Shown in pieces: positions 30,320 to 42,250 of a stretch of 64,000 nucleotides of DNA (within the stretch, counting starts at the first letter, position 1; each line of letters starts with the position of its first letter). The translations under genes were made by a program, and so were the position numbers. Source of the stretch: Brachynemurus nebulosus (taxonomy: Eukaryota > Arthropoda > Insecta > Neuroptera > Myrmeleontidae). The notes below the pieces were generated by a model. That model was not told where the DNA came from. It did not search any database and was given only the letters and a program-made list of their open reading frames with translations. Location: NCBI GenBank assembly GCA_035578155.1, contig JAPWDM010000005.1, forward strand, positions 28,388,108-28,452,107, read 5' to 3'.

Positions 30320-30680
30320 TTAATTTAAGTCACGCCCATAAAACTTGATTTGAAAAAAATTAATTTTTTGATTTATTGACATCATAATGTTTAGCTACTA
30401 AACAGACACAAATATAATAACGCAGTAATGAAATTGGAAGCATATTATAGATTTTCGAGATCGTTCTCTTTATTTTCACCAAAATACACAGAGTTAGAGT
30501 TCCAAGAAAATCGACTTCTATCCAGTGAATCACTTGATAGCAGAAATCAATTTGGCAGTTGGATTCGTCCACATTTGGAAAAACCATCAAAAATTTCATA
30601 CATGCTTTCATGTAGACAAGGACTATATAGAGGAAACCTCAACAAAAGAGATAAAACATTGTGCGACAAATGAATGCGTC

Positions 30681-31295
30681 ATGAATGCTTTCTGTGATAC
30701 ACTCACATTCTCTTGATATTGTTATTTGTGACGTGTTACGTACATACATGAATGACGTCACGTCGCACCAACACAACGAAGATATGTACCTATTCTAACA
30801 TTTGTGTGATCAAGTAAGCGTCGGTTGAGTTTAAATGAGCATTAATGGGGAGCAAAGCAACGTGGAGAAGGGAAAGAAGGGAATTGATGGCGTTAAGATA
30901 TATTATTAGTCTTGTACTCGTGTGGAAACCATTCTGGTTGATTGTAGTAGATATACCTTTATTGTATAGTAATAGTACGCTGTGGATTTTTGCACCAGCA
31001 GGTGTGCAGTTTAAACATTTTCCTGTCGAAGAAATTCTTTTATTTATTTAATTTTTACTTTGGAAAAAATGATCGAATGTCGTTTTGTTAATGTTCGAAC
31101 ACCATTTCTTTTTTTGCGTAATAACCGTAAAAGCTCCTAATTTCTTTATCAAGTTGCTATTTTCGTTTGTGCGTGACATATGATACTTTTTTCGAAATAC
31201 AGTATTTTGAATGTGATGCTGAAAAAACGGTTAGGGAAATTGTTTTAAATTGTACTCGCTAGTTACAAAAACATGGTTTTACACGGCTTGGAAAT
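30681..31295. other. No gene; nothing recognised
   Basis: A short frame at 30845-31051 has no recognisable protein features. Confidence 0.45.
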
Positions 31296-31428
31296 AGTAT
31301 ATTACGTGATTGAGGTTGTAAGCTGCATATTACACACGAACGAAAATGTTACGCGAGAACCGCGCAGCGGCGAGTGCGTAATTGCGCGAGTGTGTAATAT
31401 GCCTTACAACCGAGTTACGTAATATACT
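31296..31428. repeat. 133-bp palindrome
   Basis: The arm AGTATATTACGTGATTGAGG with TTGTAAG is inverted at the right as CTTACAACCGAGTTACGTAA with TATACT. The centre is CG-rich (CGCGCAGCGGCGAG). It resembles the palindrome at 39768 in its ends (AGTATATT) and layout. Confidence 0.8.
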
Positions 31429-33966
31429 TTATCTACGACTAACATGAAATACACAATAAAAGATAAAAATTTGGTATAAATCTACAATTACAATACATTA
31501 AAATTATGTAGTATTTGAAATTTATTAAAAACAAACGTAAACATTCAGTTTCTAGGTAAAATTTTTGTACAGATTTTAATATAGTACATATGTATCATGT
31601 ATATAACTGTATAATACAGTATAGCACCGATAATGGAAACATCAGTTTTGGAAATTTTTTGAGAGCATCAAATTAGTCAACATCACTAATGGATCAAAAA
31701 TGTCAAGTACATAAATATTAAATTCATATGCAATACATCCATATACAAATGACGTATGATTTTATCAAAAGAAACAAATAAATATACTGGTAATGGTAGT
31801 GACAAACGCCAACAGACCTCAAAGGTTGGGAATGATTTTAATTATTGTATATAGAATGTTTATCTATATGTATTCTGTTCTTTGGCGGTTTTTATCATAC
31901 GTAAAATGTAAAAAAAATCATTTCAAAGCAAATTAATAAAACGACAAATGAAAAAATATTTTCTGAGATAATAATTTTTAATTCTTCACTTCTTTTTTTC
32001 TTTTATTAATATCTAAAAAAACTTAATTTTAATTCAAAACATAATTTTACGATATTTGTGAATCGCCCCTGGTCAAAAAGCATCACTTTTGTCAAGTACC
32101 ACTTTTGGAGACTACTTTTTCTTGACTTAAGAATTAACAAAACTGTAGTAGGCTTTGTTATTTTTATTATACATGCGTGTAAAGGGCCATTTTTTGTACA
32201 GCTGGATATGTGGCTGTATGTAAAACGTCGCTTACTTAGATAGTCTTTTGTACAATAAACGAGCAATTTCATGGTATTCGTAGATAATAATATTTATCTG
32301 CCTTTCTTACTGATAGCTTTCAGATGTTAAACATGATATTTTACATTATATTTTCATTGAATTTTTAAAAAAAAATTCCGTGAGATCAATTTAGGAAATC
32401 TATTCTCCTAAATTGTACCATATGGTCTTTTATTGCTATGATATCTCCGAAACTATTAGAAATACACGTACGAAAGTTTGCCAGGTTATAAATTATGACC
32501 TTTGAAATTAAGTAAAAAGAAAGTTATTTTCGCGACAATGGCAGAAGCTTTCTATTAAAGTGACGATAGTGTGTTGAAAACAAAGCAATTTTTTACAGAA
32601 TATTTTCCCATTCTCTGCCACAATATTTTCTCAATATTTCTAACAATCTGATGAAAACTGAATTTTTAATTTATTTTGTATACGAATTTCATTTATGTAT
32701 TCATGCGAAGACACCTGTTTAAGATTTAATAGAGTTAGTTATGTTTTTATCGTCTGTTAAAAAGTTTTAATATGTCAATATCAACTTCAGAAGAGTCTTT
32801 AATATTTATAAATTGCAACTTGAAGAAAAGTTTGCAGGTCTTGACGCAACATCAAAATAATGGATAATTATCATAATATCTATTCACTTTTGTGTTAATA
32901 TATTTTTCAAATACTTTAGTTTTATTATGAATAAAAACAAAATATCTATTTTTAATGACAAATTTCGGAAAGCAAATTCGTTCATTTAATTCAAACAAAA
33001 TTAATTAATTAATGCCTGTTTTGTAGAATAGCGAATATTTGATTTGTTTTGTTTTAATTTCGCTGTGTATCAAGAAGCTTTTCATGTAACTGACAAGAGA
33101 ATAAAATTCAATACGTTAATTTCTAAAAGATTTCAAATTTCTAAACATGATAATTACTGAATAAAATTTATTTGTATTTAATTTTATTCGAATAAAACAA
33201 TATTTAGCTGAACAAGACATGTGCCTAAAAAGCGATTTAATTAATATTAAAAAAATTTGGGAATTTGTCCTGAAATCAAAGAAACATAAACATGTTAAAG
33301 GTTTTTGTTACTAACATAAATAACTTATTTGTTCTATTGAGATAGTAACAATTATTTCCACATAATATTAAAATTAAGTACCTAATTTGATTAATATTCT
33401 TGTTTTTAAGGTTCTGTACTGTAACAGGAAAAACAATTTTAGTGTTGTAGTCCAAAATTTGCTATAAATGACCACCTCTTTCTGATTTTAATAGGATTAA
33501 TAGATATCTGTTGAGTCATAGAATGTAAGAAAACTATAGTCTGTCTCGAAATGTAGGTAATAGTTACTGAAAAAAAAAATATTTTAAATAACGGCGATAA
33601 CGGTAAGATGAACGGTATTTTTGCGCTCATTTTTGAGCATAACTCAAAAATTAACGCGACTTAAAATTAAAAGAAAGTAATTTTGAAATGTGTAAATAAA
33701 GCCCATTCATATGATATCCCACTTGACTTTGATAATCTACTTTTAAATTTCAACCCGTTTTCGAATAAAAATAAAAATATTTTTAAGATTATTTCACCTA
33801 GAATATAATTATGTAGACAAATGACTTCCAATAGTGTACCAAATTTCAATTAAAATAATATGGTTACTGATAAAATGCCTGTGACATACGGACGGACGGG
33901 CATTGAAGCCTCACCTCACATAGGTAAAATTTCTTTTTGTGAATGATGCAACTTGTGTTCGGGACT
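31429..33966. other. No gene; nothing recognised
   Basis: A+T-rich DNA; short reading frames only. Confidence 0.5.
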
Positions 33967-34272
33967 ATGTATATATATAAATATGTGTCCGCGCGATAAC
34001 TCTCCAACGAAACATCCTATTTTTACGAAATTTGATGAAAACTTTGAAAGTCCAAAAATCTTGGATGAGTTCTTCAGTCAAACATGTCCGATGCCCGGAA
34101 CATGGTTTTTCGAGGATTTTACATGAAAAAGATAATTTTTTTCCAAAATTTCCCCAAGTTTACTGTTTTTGAACAATTATTCTATATCAACTAGTTTCCG
34201 AGAAAAACTAATTTTTATAAATGGAAATTCGCTATGTTGTGCAGAATGCTGCGACAGGGGTATTTGATATTT
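33967..34272 (+). repeat. Dispersed repeat family E, copy 2
   Basis: A short (TA)n, then GTGTCCGCGCGATAACTCTC through GGAAATTCGCTATGTTGTGC to GACAGGGGTATTT. It is the best-preserved plus-strand copy. Confidence 0.85.
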
Positions 34273-34667
34273 TTATGGAACTCTAAAAAAAGAAAATAAA
34301 TGCAATGTAAACAAAATCATTATATCATTAGTCATTTTTTGTATGTATAGGTAGGTACATATACATATGTATTTACTTGCACCTATTCGAATTGAAACGT
34401 CGTTTCTCAATATTATGTTGTGTTCGAGCGTGTTTTCTGTTTAACTATGTTACTAATTAATCATATGTGACGAGTATAAATGAAAATGATTTACATATTT
34501 TCAACTAAATAACTTTTTACCGTAGAATGTGTTATGTTATGGCATCGCATGCCATGCCACGCCACTATAACTGTTATTTAACAAAATATCTTAAAACCAT
34601 CGTGTTCGGACAAACGGCGATATTTCATTTCAAAATCAATTCTTGCGTCAATATGCCATAAATCAAA

Positions 34668-34806
34668 ACATAAGTATAAACCAACAGTTTTTGAAATTAG
34701 TGGTAAGCCAGAATCAGTAGTTTAGACTTTAAGGTAACATTAAATGTAGGTCAGTTGGCTTGGCGCCAACTTTAAAAACTATTGGTGTTTATACTTGTGT
34801 TCCCTT
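34668..34806. repeat. Foldback repeat of about 140 bp
   Basis: ATAAGTATAAACCAACAGTT at the left is inverted at the right as AACTATTGGTGTTTATACTT. Arms are about 40 bp with moderate divergence. Confidence 0.65.
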
Positions 34807-35820
34807 TTAAGTAATTTGGCCCTAGTAAACGTAATCAGTTTATTATCGAAAAGTATCTAACCGGTCACTGCCTCTGAGGATCACCTGAAGAGGATATTTC
34901 AACAAACAAAATGGTGGGGGTGTATATCTCTTAACGTACGAAACTGACTTTAATAAAATTGGTACACTTTCCTAAGCTGGGAAATGCCTAAATCATCGCA
35001 AAAAAATCATTGCAGTCAGCTTTGTAGTTCCTAAGAAATACGTAGTCAAGCACACATACAAACATACACACACATACTCACGAAACTTGGTAATTTGTTC
35101 AGATACTCACATATAGACTAACTTATATGAATATTACCCACTTCAAACAGTATTACGTATAGGTACATACGAATCGAATTGATAGCCTTCTTTTTTTCTG
35201 AAGTCAATTAAAATGGTTTTCTGTTGTGGCTGAATACGCCAATATACCCAAACTTACAATTTATACCCCTATATGCATGCGCATATATCTATTGTATGTA
35301 TATTTGGAATGTTTGTACAACTTGCGTTAACATGTATGAGGTTTATTTTGTTGTTTTGTTATATAAAAGCGAACAAACAGACTGACTAGTTCGGTGTTTT
35401 GTAAATAGTTTTGAGATCTAGTAGTGTTTTACTACTAAGTAGTATTTCAGTTACACTGCCTGCATAACTTTCCACTACCGATGAAATATTATAATATGTA
35501 TGAAGTTGGAAGAACCTTTGTTGACATTTTTGTGAATAATCAAACAATTTTGTGTTTTTGTAAACAAGTTTCAAAACAATTTTGATCCGTTCTATCTAAT
35601 TCTGTTATATTTGGTATAAAACTAGCCGTAACTTTTTACACACAAAATATTTACATACTGGTTAATTCGGGTTATATGTTATTTAATCATTTGATTACGC
35701 AACATATCGAAAATGTTGTCTCTTAACCAACACCCAAATAAGTAAGTAAACAACTTCTGGGAAAATCGTTCAACGATAAATAAAAACGATTTCAAGATGT
35801 AACTCTTAGGGGATATTTAA
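34807..35820. other. No gene; nothing recognised
   Basis: A (CACA)-rich spot near 35050 is the only simple repeat. Confidence 0.45.
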
Positions 35821-36145
35821 TAAATTAAAGTAAAAAAAATGTTTTTTAAGAAAAAGCTTTTATTTAAAAATGGGCTAAAAAAAAATAAAATAACCTTTAA
35901 ATGAAGTTTGAAGCAATATTCAACATAATTTATAAAAGCTTGAGGCGTTATCATTAATTATTTCTGTTGTGGATATAAAGAGCTATTTTACATTTTAGTA
36001 GTTACCAAACTTAATTAAACGCCTCAAGCTTTTATAAATTATGTTGCATATTGCTTCAAACTTCACTCAAAGGTTATTTTATTTTTTTTAGCTCATTTTC
36101 AAATAAAAGCTTTTTCTTAAAAAACATTTTTTTTACTTTAATTTA
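35821..36145. repeat. Long inverted repeat, arms of about 129 bp
   Basis: The arms 35821-35949 and 36018-36145 are near-perfect complements, from TAAATTAAAGTAAAAAAAAT at the outside to AAGCTTGAGGCGTT at the loop. The loop is 68 bp. A foldback MITE. Confidence 0.92.
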
Positions 36146-36890
36146 TTTTCTACTTTTTAGTCTGATTACAATTAATTAGAAAAAAAAATTAAAGAAGTAA
36201 TTTTTTACCTAAGTATATTTTAATCGGTTAATTTACCTTAATCAAGCATAACTATGGAAACAAAAAATTGCAATGTAAAATCAATGGACAATATTTGACA
36301 ATTCTAAATGTCAAAAAGTTGCACAGGACAAAAAATCAACAATTTTTTTTTTGGGGGGGGGGCAATGTAGGACAAAACTAATTATACAATATTGCATTGT
36401 CATCAAGGTTAGACACATATGTAAAATTTGAAACCTATAGCTCAATTAGAACCTGTCTAAATTTTGATTCCAAGATTTGATCTAAACCAGCATACTAACA
36501 TATCAAGTTAAATAAAAGCTTTTAAAAAATAAATCAACAAATTTCGACATATAGTGTATTGGTAATTTAATTTTAAGACCGAGAAACGCATTCAAAATTT
36601 ATGTCAATCATAATGACTATTTAACTAAACGTTTTTTACTTTATTTTATTTTATGTTATTTTAACTATAATTTTATTAAAGAAGAATCTCCTTTTAAAAA
36701 CAATTATAAGATTTATATTAAGTTACATGAGACGCATAGATTTGAACCTGGAACCTCTCAGCCTGGAACGAATAAGCAAGTCCACTAACACACTCGACTT
36801 CGCGTCGCGATAATAATGTCTGAACATGTCTTATCGGCCCGGCTTGCAGCCGAGCGGATACACTAGATGTTTATCAGTCCAAAAATATAG
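36146..36890. other. No gene; tRNA-like SINE fragment on minus near 36730-36800
   Basis: On minus, GTGTTAGTGGACTTG resembles a tRNA A box, and CAGGTTCAAATCTATG resembles a B box. No acceptor stem could be paired, so it is more likely a SINE head than a tRNA. Confidence 0.35.
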
Positions 36891-37915
36891 CCCGGTTCAG
36901 ACGCAGCCAGTAGTTTAGTAGAGTATAGTAATTTAGTCGAGTGGGGATACTGTTCATAAAGGGCAAGTAATTTAGTAGAGTTTGTTGAAATACTGTGAGT
37001 CAAAACAGTCGTTCACATACAGCTCTAGTATTTAGTTTAGTCGATTAGTATAAAGTCGAGTGCTTGAGTCCTTATATTTTCTTTCTTTCCTGAGAATATG
37101 TTGATCAAGTACGCTGCTAAATTTGTTTATTTTTGTAATTTTCATTTTTCACATCCCATAGACATTTATTTCTATTTAACATATTCGGTAACGAACTTAA
37201 GAGCAGGGCCGGCACGTACCCCGGGTGCCGCGGGGGCACGTATCTCGGGTGCCGCGGGGGCACGTATCCCGGGTGCCGCAGGGGTACGTACCCCGGGCAC
37301 CAAAACTGCAAATTCGGGGCCGCCAAACTGTTGAATCTGACGTTTTTTTTCGCTCGCCACTTGCTTTTTGTAGGGAAAAAAGTTAAAAAGAAATATTTCT
37401 ATTGTCATTTTACGGAAAGACAGGGGTACTGATTTTTGCACCGTGCCTCGGGCGCCACTTAGGGTAGGTCCGGCCCTGTTTAAGAGTGGTACCTTTTGAC
37501 CATCTTGCTATTTTAATTAGTTAATTAATTTGTTATTATTTCAATAAGAAATCTATAAAAAATAATATTAAAATTACTAAATACAATTATATTTATTTCT
37601 ATAAAATATTACACATTTTTTTTTACGAAAAACCGAAACTGACAAATAAAACAATAACCCAAATAACTAAAAAACAACAATAATTGCAATAATTATGTAT
37701 AAACAACTTGTGTAACTGTCTACACGTGTTTAGTTGGGATACGAGTTGTCTGAAAATAGAGTGGGGGAATGCTACTCGACTATAAAAATAGAATAGAGTT
37801 CTATTTACTAAACTCGACCAAGCCAGTTTACTTGACTAAAATGAATTTGTTCAAACTGGGCGAGTACTAAATTACTCGACCACTCGACTGAACTAGTTGC
37901 TGCGTCTGAACCGGG
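36891..37915. mobile_element. DNA transposon with CCGGTTCAGACGCAGC ends, about 1 kb
   Basis: CCCGGTTCAGACGCAGC at the left and GCTGCGTCTGAACCGGGG at the right are inverse, followed by related TAGTTTAGT(A/C)GAG motifs that recur subterminally. Superfamily not determined. A hAT MITE is nested inside. Confidence 0.75.
37204..37478. mobile_element. Nested hAT MITE, 275 bp, G+C-rich, with 8-bp duplication
   Basis: The ends CAGGGCCGGC and GTCCGGCCCTG are flanked by CTTAAGAG (37196-37203) and TTTAAGAG (37479-37486), 7 of 8 alike. The left half has 3-4 tandem copies of a ~30-bp unit (GGGTGCCGCGGGGGCACGTA). Reading frames here on both strands are products of that repeat. Confidence 0.88.
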
Positions 37916-38208
37916 GTTATTACTTATTTATTACCAAGTAATTGATACACATTCTTGGAATTCAATAATTACTTATCAATCTACCGATCCAACCTCCTTA
38001 ATACGATATTTTCTGCTTTCTTTAAAATTTTTATACTTATACAAGAACAGTATCAGATTTAGGGATCAGGGATTTCGAATAGATTAATAATAATAAAATG
38101 ATAATAATAATTTGAGCCAATACGACTTCGTTTAGAAATTAAACCCCCGAAAAATTACGAAAATCATAGCATTAGTTTGAAAATGGTAATGTCCACAACA
38201 GCAGCATG

Positions 38209-38428
38209 TACACGGAGAGAAAATTCCTATAAAAATTTCTGTGCTCATGCTACAATCGACGTGTAACAGGCGAACATATCCAATTTTTGTACGGTAAAAT
38301 TATAAAAATTATAGTTATATTATTGTAATTTTTATAATTTTACCGTACAAAAATTGGATATGTTCGCCTGTTACACGTCGATTGTAGTATGAGCACAGTA
38401 ATTTTTATAGGAATTTTCTCTCCGTGTA
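38209..38428. repeat. 220-bp near-perfect hairpin
   Basis: TACACGGAGAGAAAATTCCT at the left is matched by the exact inverse at the right end. Only about 3 differences were seen over ~100-bp arms, with a loop of roughly 15 bp near 38318. Ends TA...TA. A young foldback MITE. Confidence 0.93.
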
Positions 38429-39382
38429 GCTGAAGACATCAATGGGCTGGTTTACAGGTGCGGCTGATACGTTTCAGGTTCAAATCTAAGAGATCAATTT
38501 TTTCAAAATATTTGACGAGTAACTTTAATCTGAAGTTAATTTTGTTCTTGTTCGCCCTGTTATTGATAGCAAAAACTAATTTATAAGGCATATGGTACTT
38601 TTCGTGTGTTCGGACTTAACTGATTAAGATATTGTTACTACACAGTACTCATGGAAGTTTAGAATATATATTCATTCCTTCCAAATTCGTGATTCTGAAG
38701 TTTGATACTCACTACTACCCTAATATTTAAACCCTAATACTGAACACGGGAACCTACATTCAAGAAATAAAGCATGCCTAATTATGCTGATTACAAAATA
38801 AGTAATAAAAGAGACTGCCTGTTGGGAAAACAATCTTAAACCAATAATTTTTAATCAACATTTGTTCGTGATTCTCACAAATTAGGAGTGATATTTCAGT
38901 TTGGTCTCTTACGTCAAACAGAGACGATACATTTTCTAGATAGTGTTGTCTGTGAAATTTCTACCTATACAAGCAATACCTCGTAGTACCTAACAATTTA
39001 ACATGTAAGCATAAACACGTCCCGAGCACCTAACTCTATATTATATAGAGCGAACATTTCAAACAAAATTAATAATAATTTTCAATTTCGACTGGCTTAA
39101 GTGTTATCTAACTGCTACAAGATTCAACCATTCAAACATTTTGTAATTTAATGTCATATTCTATAAAAAGGTCAAAGGTCAACAATAGATAAGTATTTCC
39201 CAATTCCCATTCTCTCTATCCTTGTTTTATGTCATAGTGTCTCTTTTTGTGTTATACCTAAATTATTGTGATGCTAAATACTGTGTAAAATAGAAATTTA
39301 CACAGTAATACTAACACTAACTGCATATTTAATTTTACACTCTCAAAAAGATTTCTTTGTTCAAAGATTAAAAATTCCTTTG
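38429..39382. other. No gene; possible SINE fragment near 38455-38500
   Basis: CAGGTTCAAATCTAAGAG resembles a tRNA B box. Nothing else recognised. Confidence 0.35.
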
Positions 39383-40240
39383 GTTTTTGGCACGATCGAA
39401 GTGATTACGATCATTTGCCTGAGTGGGTAATCGACAACACCGTACGAGTTGCACATACTAATTTTTTTTATTACGCATACGTGTTTATGCGTGTGTGTAG
39501 GTATTTTGTAAATTAAATACTGTTTAAATTACTTTGTTAGTGGTTTCTATAGATATAATAATAAGATCTTTATTAAATAAAAAGTCAAGAAACGGCTTTA
39601 CGTGTTTTAATTCAATTTGGGTGTTTTATTGTCAATTTGTGTGCGCAAAGTGTGAAAAAAAAACAAAATACGCTTAAATTATGTGGTAACAACAGAATGG
39701 GCAAGTAATTGTTTGTCGGACAAAAATACATGCAAAAAGATGGTACTTATCCCACATATGTAACAAAATAGTATATTGTGCAATAAGTGCGGGAAATTTT
39801 CGATTGCCCACGAAAGCGAAGTTGAGCGCATGAACATAGTGAATGCGCTCATTCGCTTGAGTGGGGCAATCGACAATCCCGCACGAGTTGCACATACTAT
39901 TTTTTATTACGAATTTCACATAATTTTTTCTATTATTATCACCTGTTTTTGACATTTTTATTACTATTTAAAATAATATTTTTAAGTGTTCGTCTTTTTT
40001 TCTGAGTTAATTATCGTTTAAATTACTTTGTTGGTGGTTTCTATAGAAATAATTATGAAATATTTATTAAATGAAAAATTAAGAGGCGGCTTTGCGTGTT
40101 TTATTGTCAATTTGCGTGTGGTAAGTAACTTTCCACACGCAAAAAATATGCGGGAGTACAGTGAGTACAGTGGGCAAACAGCTATTTTGCGTACAGAAAT
40201 GTGTGCGCCAAGTTAGTACTTCTCCCGCATGAATAATAAA
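39383..40240 (+). repeat. Dispersed repeat F, copies 2 and 3 in tandem, with 135-bp palindrome
   Basis: The palindrome 39768-39902 (AATAGTATATTGTGC...GCACATACTATT) is followed by a flank shared with 22678-23012. A diverged partial copy (39383-39767) precedes it, with the same order of blocks (TTTCTATAGA, TTTTATTGTCAATTTG). Confidence 0.8.
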
Positions 40241-41354
40241 AATTAACTTTTTTGATTCAAATAACTAGTTTTTTTTCAGAAGAATAAAATCAAAGAAATT
40301 TTTTATCTTTGAACAATTAAATCGTTTTCAGAGTGGGTATAAACGCTTTTGAACTACTATCTTCGTATAAATATCTTCTAAAAATTAGATAAAAGATACA
40401 ATTTTTAGCAAATTAGGGGACGGGAAAAGTTCAAAATGGTATTTCTTCGGTCTCAAAAGAAAAATAACTTAACTGTGGTTACCTTGAAGGGAAAAACATT
40501 AAATATTTGTTATTACTGTTATAAATATTCTACGTCCCGACCAATAGGAACTTAAACATACACTTATTATTTTAATAAAAAGCTAGTAGACTATGAGAAA
40601 ATGGAAATATATTACAGTTATCGCCATTTTTTGAAGTCTCGTTCTCACTTGATTAGTTCTCTTCAGATATGTAGTAGAATGACTTTCCTTACCGACTGGG
40701 ATACGTAGAAAGAAAACGTTTTCTTACCTGAAACAAACAAATTTACTTTTAATAAATATATTTTAATATAGAAAATTTTCAAAATGAATATTTAATATAG
40801 TAAAATCTTTGTGTAATATCAGTTGTGTGTTACAAAAATCAATATAATTCTGACCTACATAAATAAAAATTTTATAAAAAATCGACACCGATTACGCAGT
40901 GTAAAAAATTTGTTACCAGATACAATCATTTTCCAATTTGACCTATATGCAACTGTACATAATACATTTATAAAAATTTTATTTAAACTCGTATTTTGAA
41001 TATTGTAATACTCGTCATTGGCCAATTGCATTTTAATATTCAAAATATAGCTAGGATGAGCAGCGTACATGCATATATCTACAAACGATGCAACGACTTG
41101 TATGCATACACATTATTGCATTCGACCAAATGTTACCAAACAAAATCTAAATTTCGGTACGGTATAGAAAATTTTTGATGGTATTCAGTCTAAGATGGGT
41201 TAAGAAATATTGCTAATCTACAAATTAAAACAACGTAGCAATTTTAAATAGCTTAAATTAATATATAAACCATTATAATAAAATATTAGCTCGCGAAATG
41301 GCGCCCAACGTGGGGCTCTCAAATTACTTTTGTCAATTTTCTCGTGACTTAATG
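40241..41354. other. No gene; nothing recognised
   Basis: A+T-rich DNA. Confidence 0.5.
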
Positions 41355-41775
41355 ACAATTTTTTTCGGATGGATAGGATGGGGGAATGGAGATGAATTTT
41401 TTTTTTTCGATTAACACCACTATTTAACAATACAAAAATATTTTTTTTAATTTTTAATAATTTTTTATAATTACTATAATTTTTGAAAAAGATGTTTTTA
41501 AAAAACGGCGATATTTGCTGCCCACGATTGCGGCCGCAGTTTTTATCTGAAAAAAAAAATCAAATAGATTATCAATCTGTAGGTAAGCCGCTATGTACCT
41601 ATGGGAGCTTTTTTTTTAAATCTTCCTATTTTTTCACACAGAAAACTGTAAAAAATTTTGTACCTTTTTTTAAAACCGCCGCCATTTTTTCAAATTTCAA
41701 AAAAAGCCTCCATAGGAACATAGCGGCTTACCTACAAATTGATAATTTATTTAATTTTAGCGAATTTCCAAAACT
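41355..41775 (+). repeat. GGTACCATCACAG foldback family, copy 2 (partial, with central hairpin)
   Basis: GGATGGATAGGATGGGGGAA, the T-rich middle, GATTGCGGCCGCAGTTTT and the hairpin CTGTAGGTAAGCCGCTAT...ATAGCGGCTTACCTACA are present; the outer terminus is missing. A frame at 41483-41878 through it is not a gene. Confidence 0.8.
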
Positions 41776-41879
41776 GGAAATTCAGCTTTTACGCCAGGTG
41801 TCATGGTGCGACCTAAGCCCGAGACCATATCAGAAATATGTTTTGAGGTCCCTAGAATACGAAAATGATATTCACTAAA

Positions 41880-41881
<2 letters not shown>

Positions 41882-41963
<82 letters not shown>

Positions 41964-42250
41964 CCGCGCGATAACTCTCGAACGAAGCGTTTAATGCTTA
42001 TGAAATTTTGTGTGCGAATTCGATTTTCCAAATCGTTGGATGAGTTCGTTAGCCAGACACGTCGGATGCCCAGAAGTAGGTTTTCCGGGCGTTTTTTGTC
42101 AACAAAATGAGTTTTTTGCCAGAATTAAGCAATTTTTCAAATTTTTTTTTACACTAAGCCATTGTAAAAGGTAAAACGCATAAAAAATGTTTTTATACCG
42201 TTGCTCTAAATTACTTACTTTTCGAGAAAAACTAGGAAATATGTCGTTCT
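41882..42250 (+). repeat. (AT)n plus dispersed repeat family E, copy 3
   Basis: TA run to 41959, then GTATCCGCGCGATAACTCTC and TTGGATGAGTTCGTTAGCCA as in copy 2. Confidence 0.8.

Larger units (their letters stand above)
27500..30680 (+). repeat. Dispersed repeat family D, split by two transposons
   Basis: A ~250-bp unit (TTTCGTTGTTTTGATAGCAAAAAT...GATGACGTCATCAAG) occurs at 27525-27790 and, interrupted, at ~29310-29378 plus 30320-30560. It recurs three times in tandem at 47560-48300. A segment near 29268-29306 (CGGAACCAATTAATCG) is inverted at ~48400-48440. Elements B and C are inserted into this unit, which confirms their borders. Confidence 0.75.

Noticed and set aside
36730..36800. tRNA gene on minus
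   Set aside because: Only box-like motifs; no cloverleaf could be drawn.
37098..37441. Frames on both strands with AGAR/PGV repeats
   Set aside because: Products of the G+C-rich tandem repeat inside a hAT MITE.
41483..41878. 131-aa frame
   Set aside because: It runs through the arms and hairpin of a foldback element and has no protein-like features.
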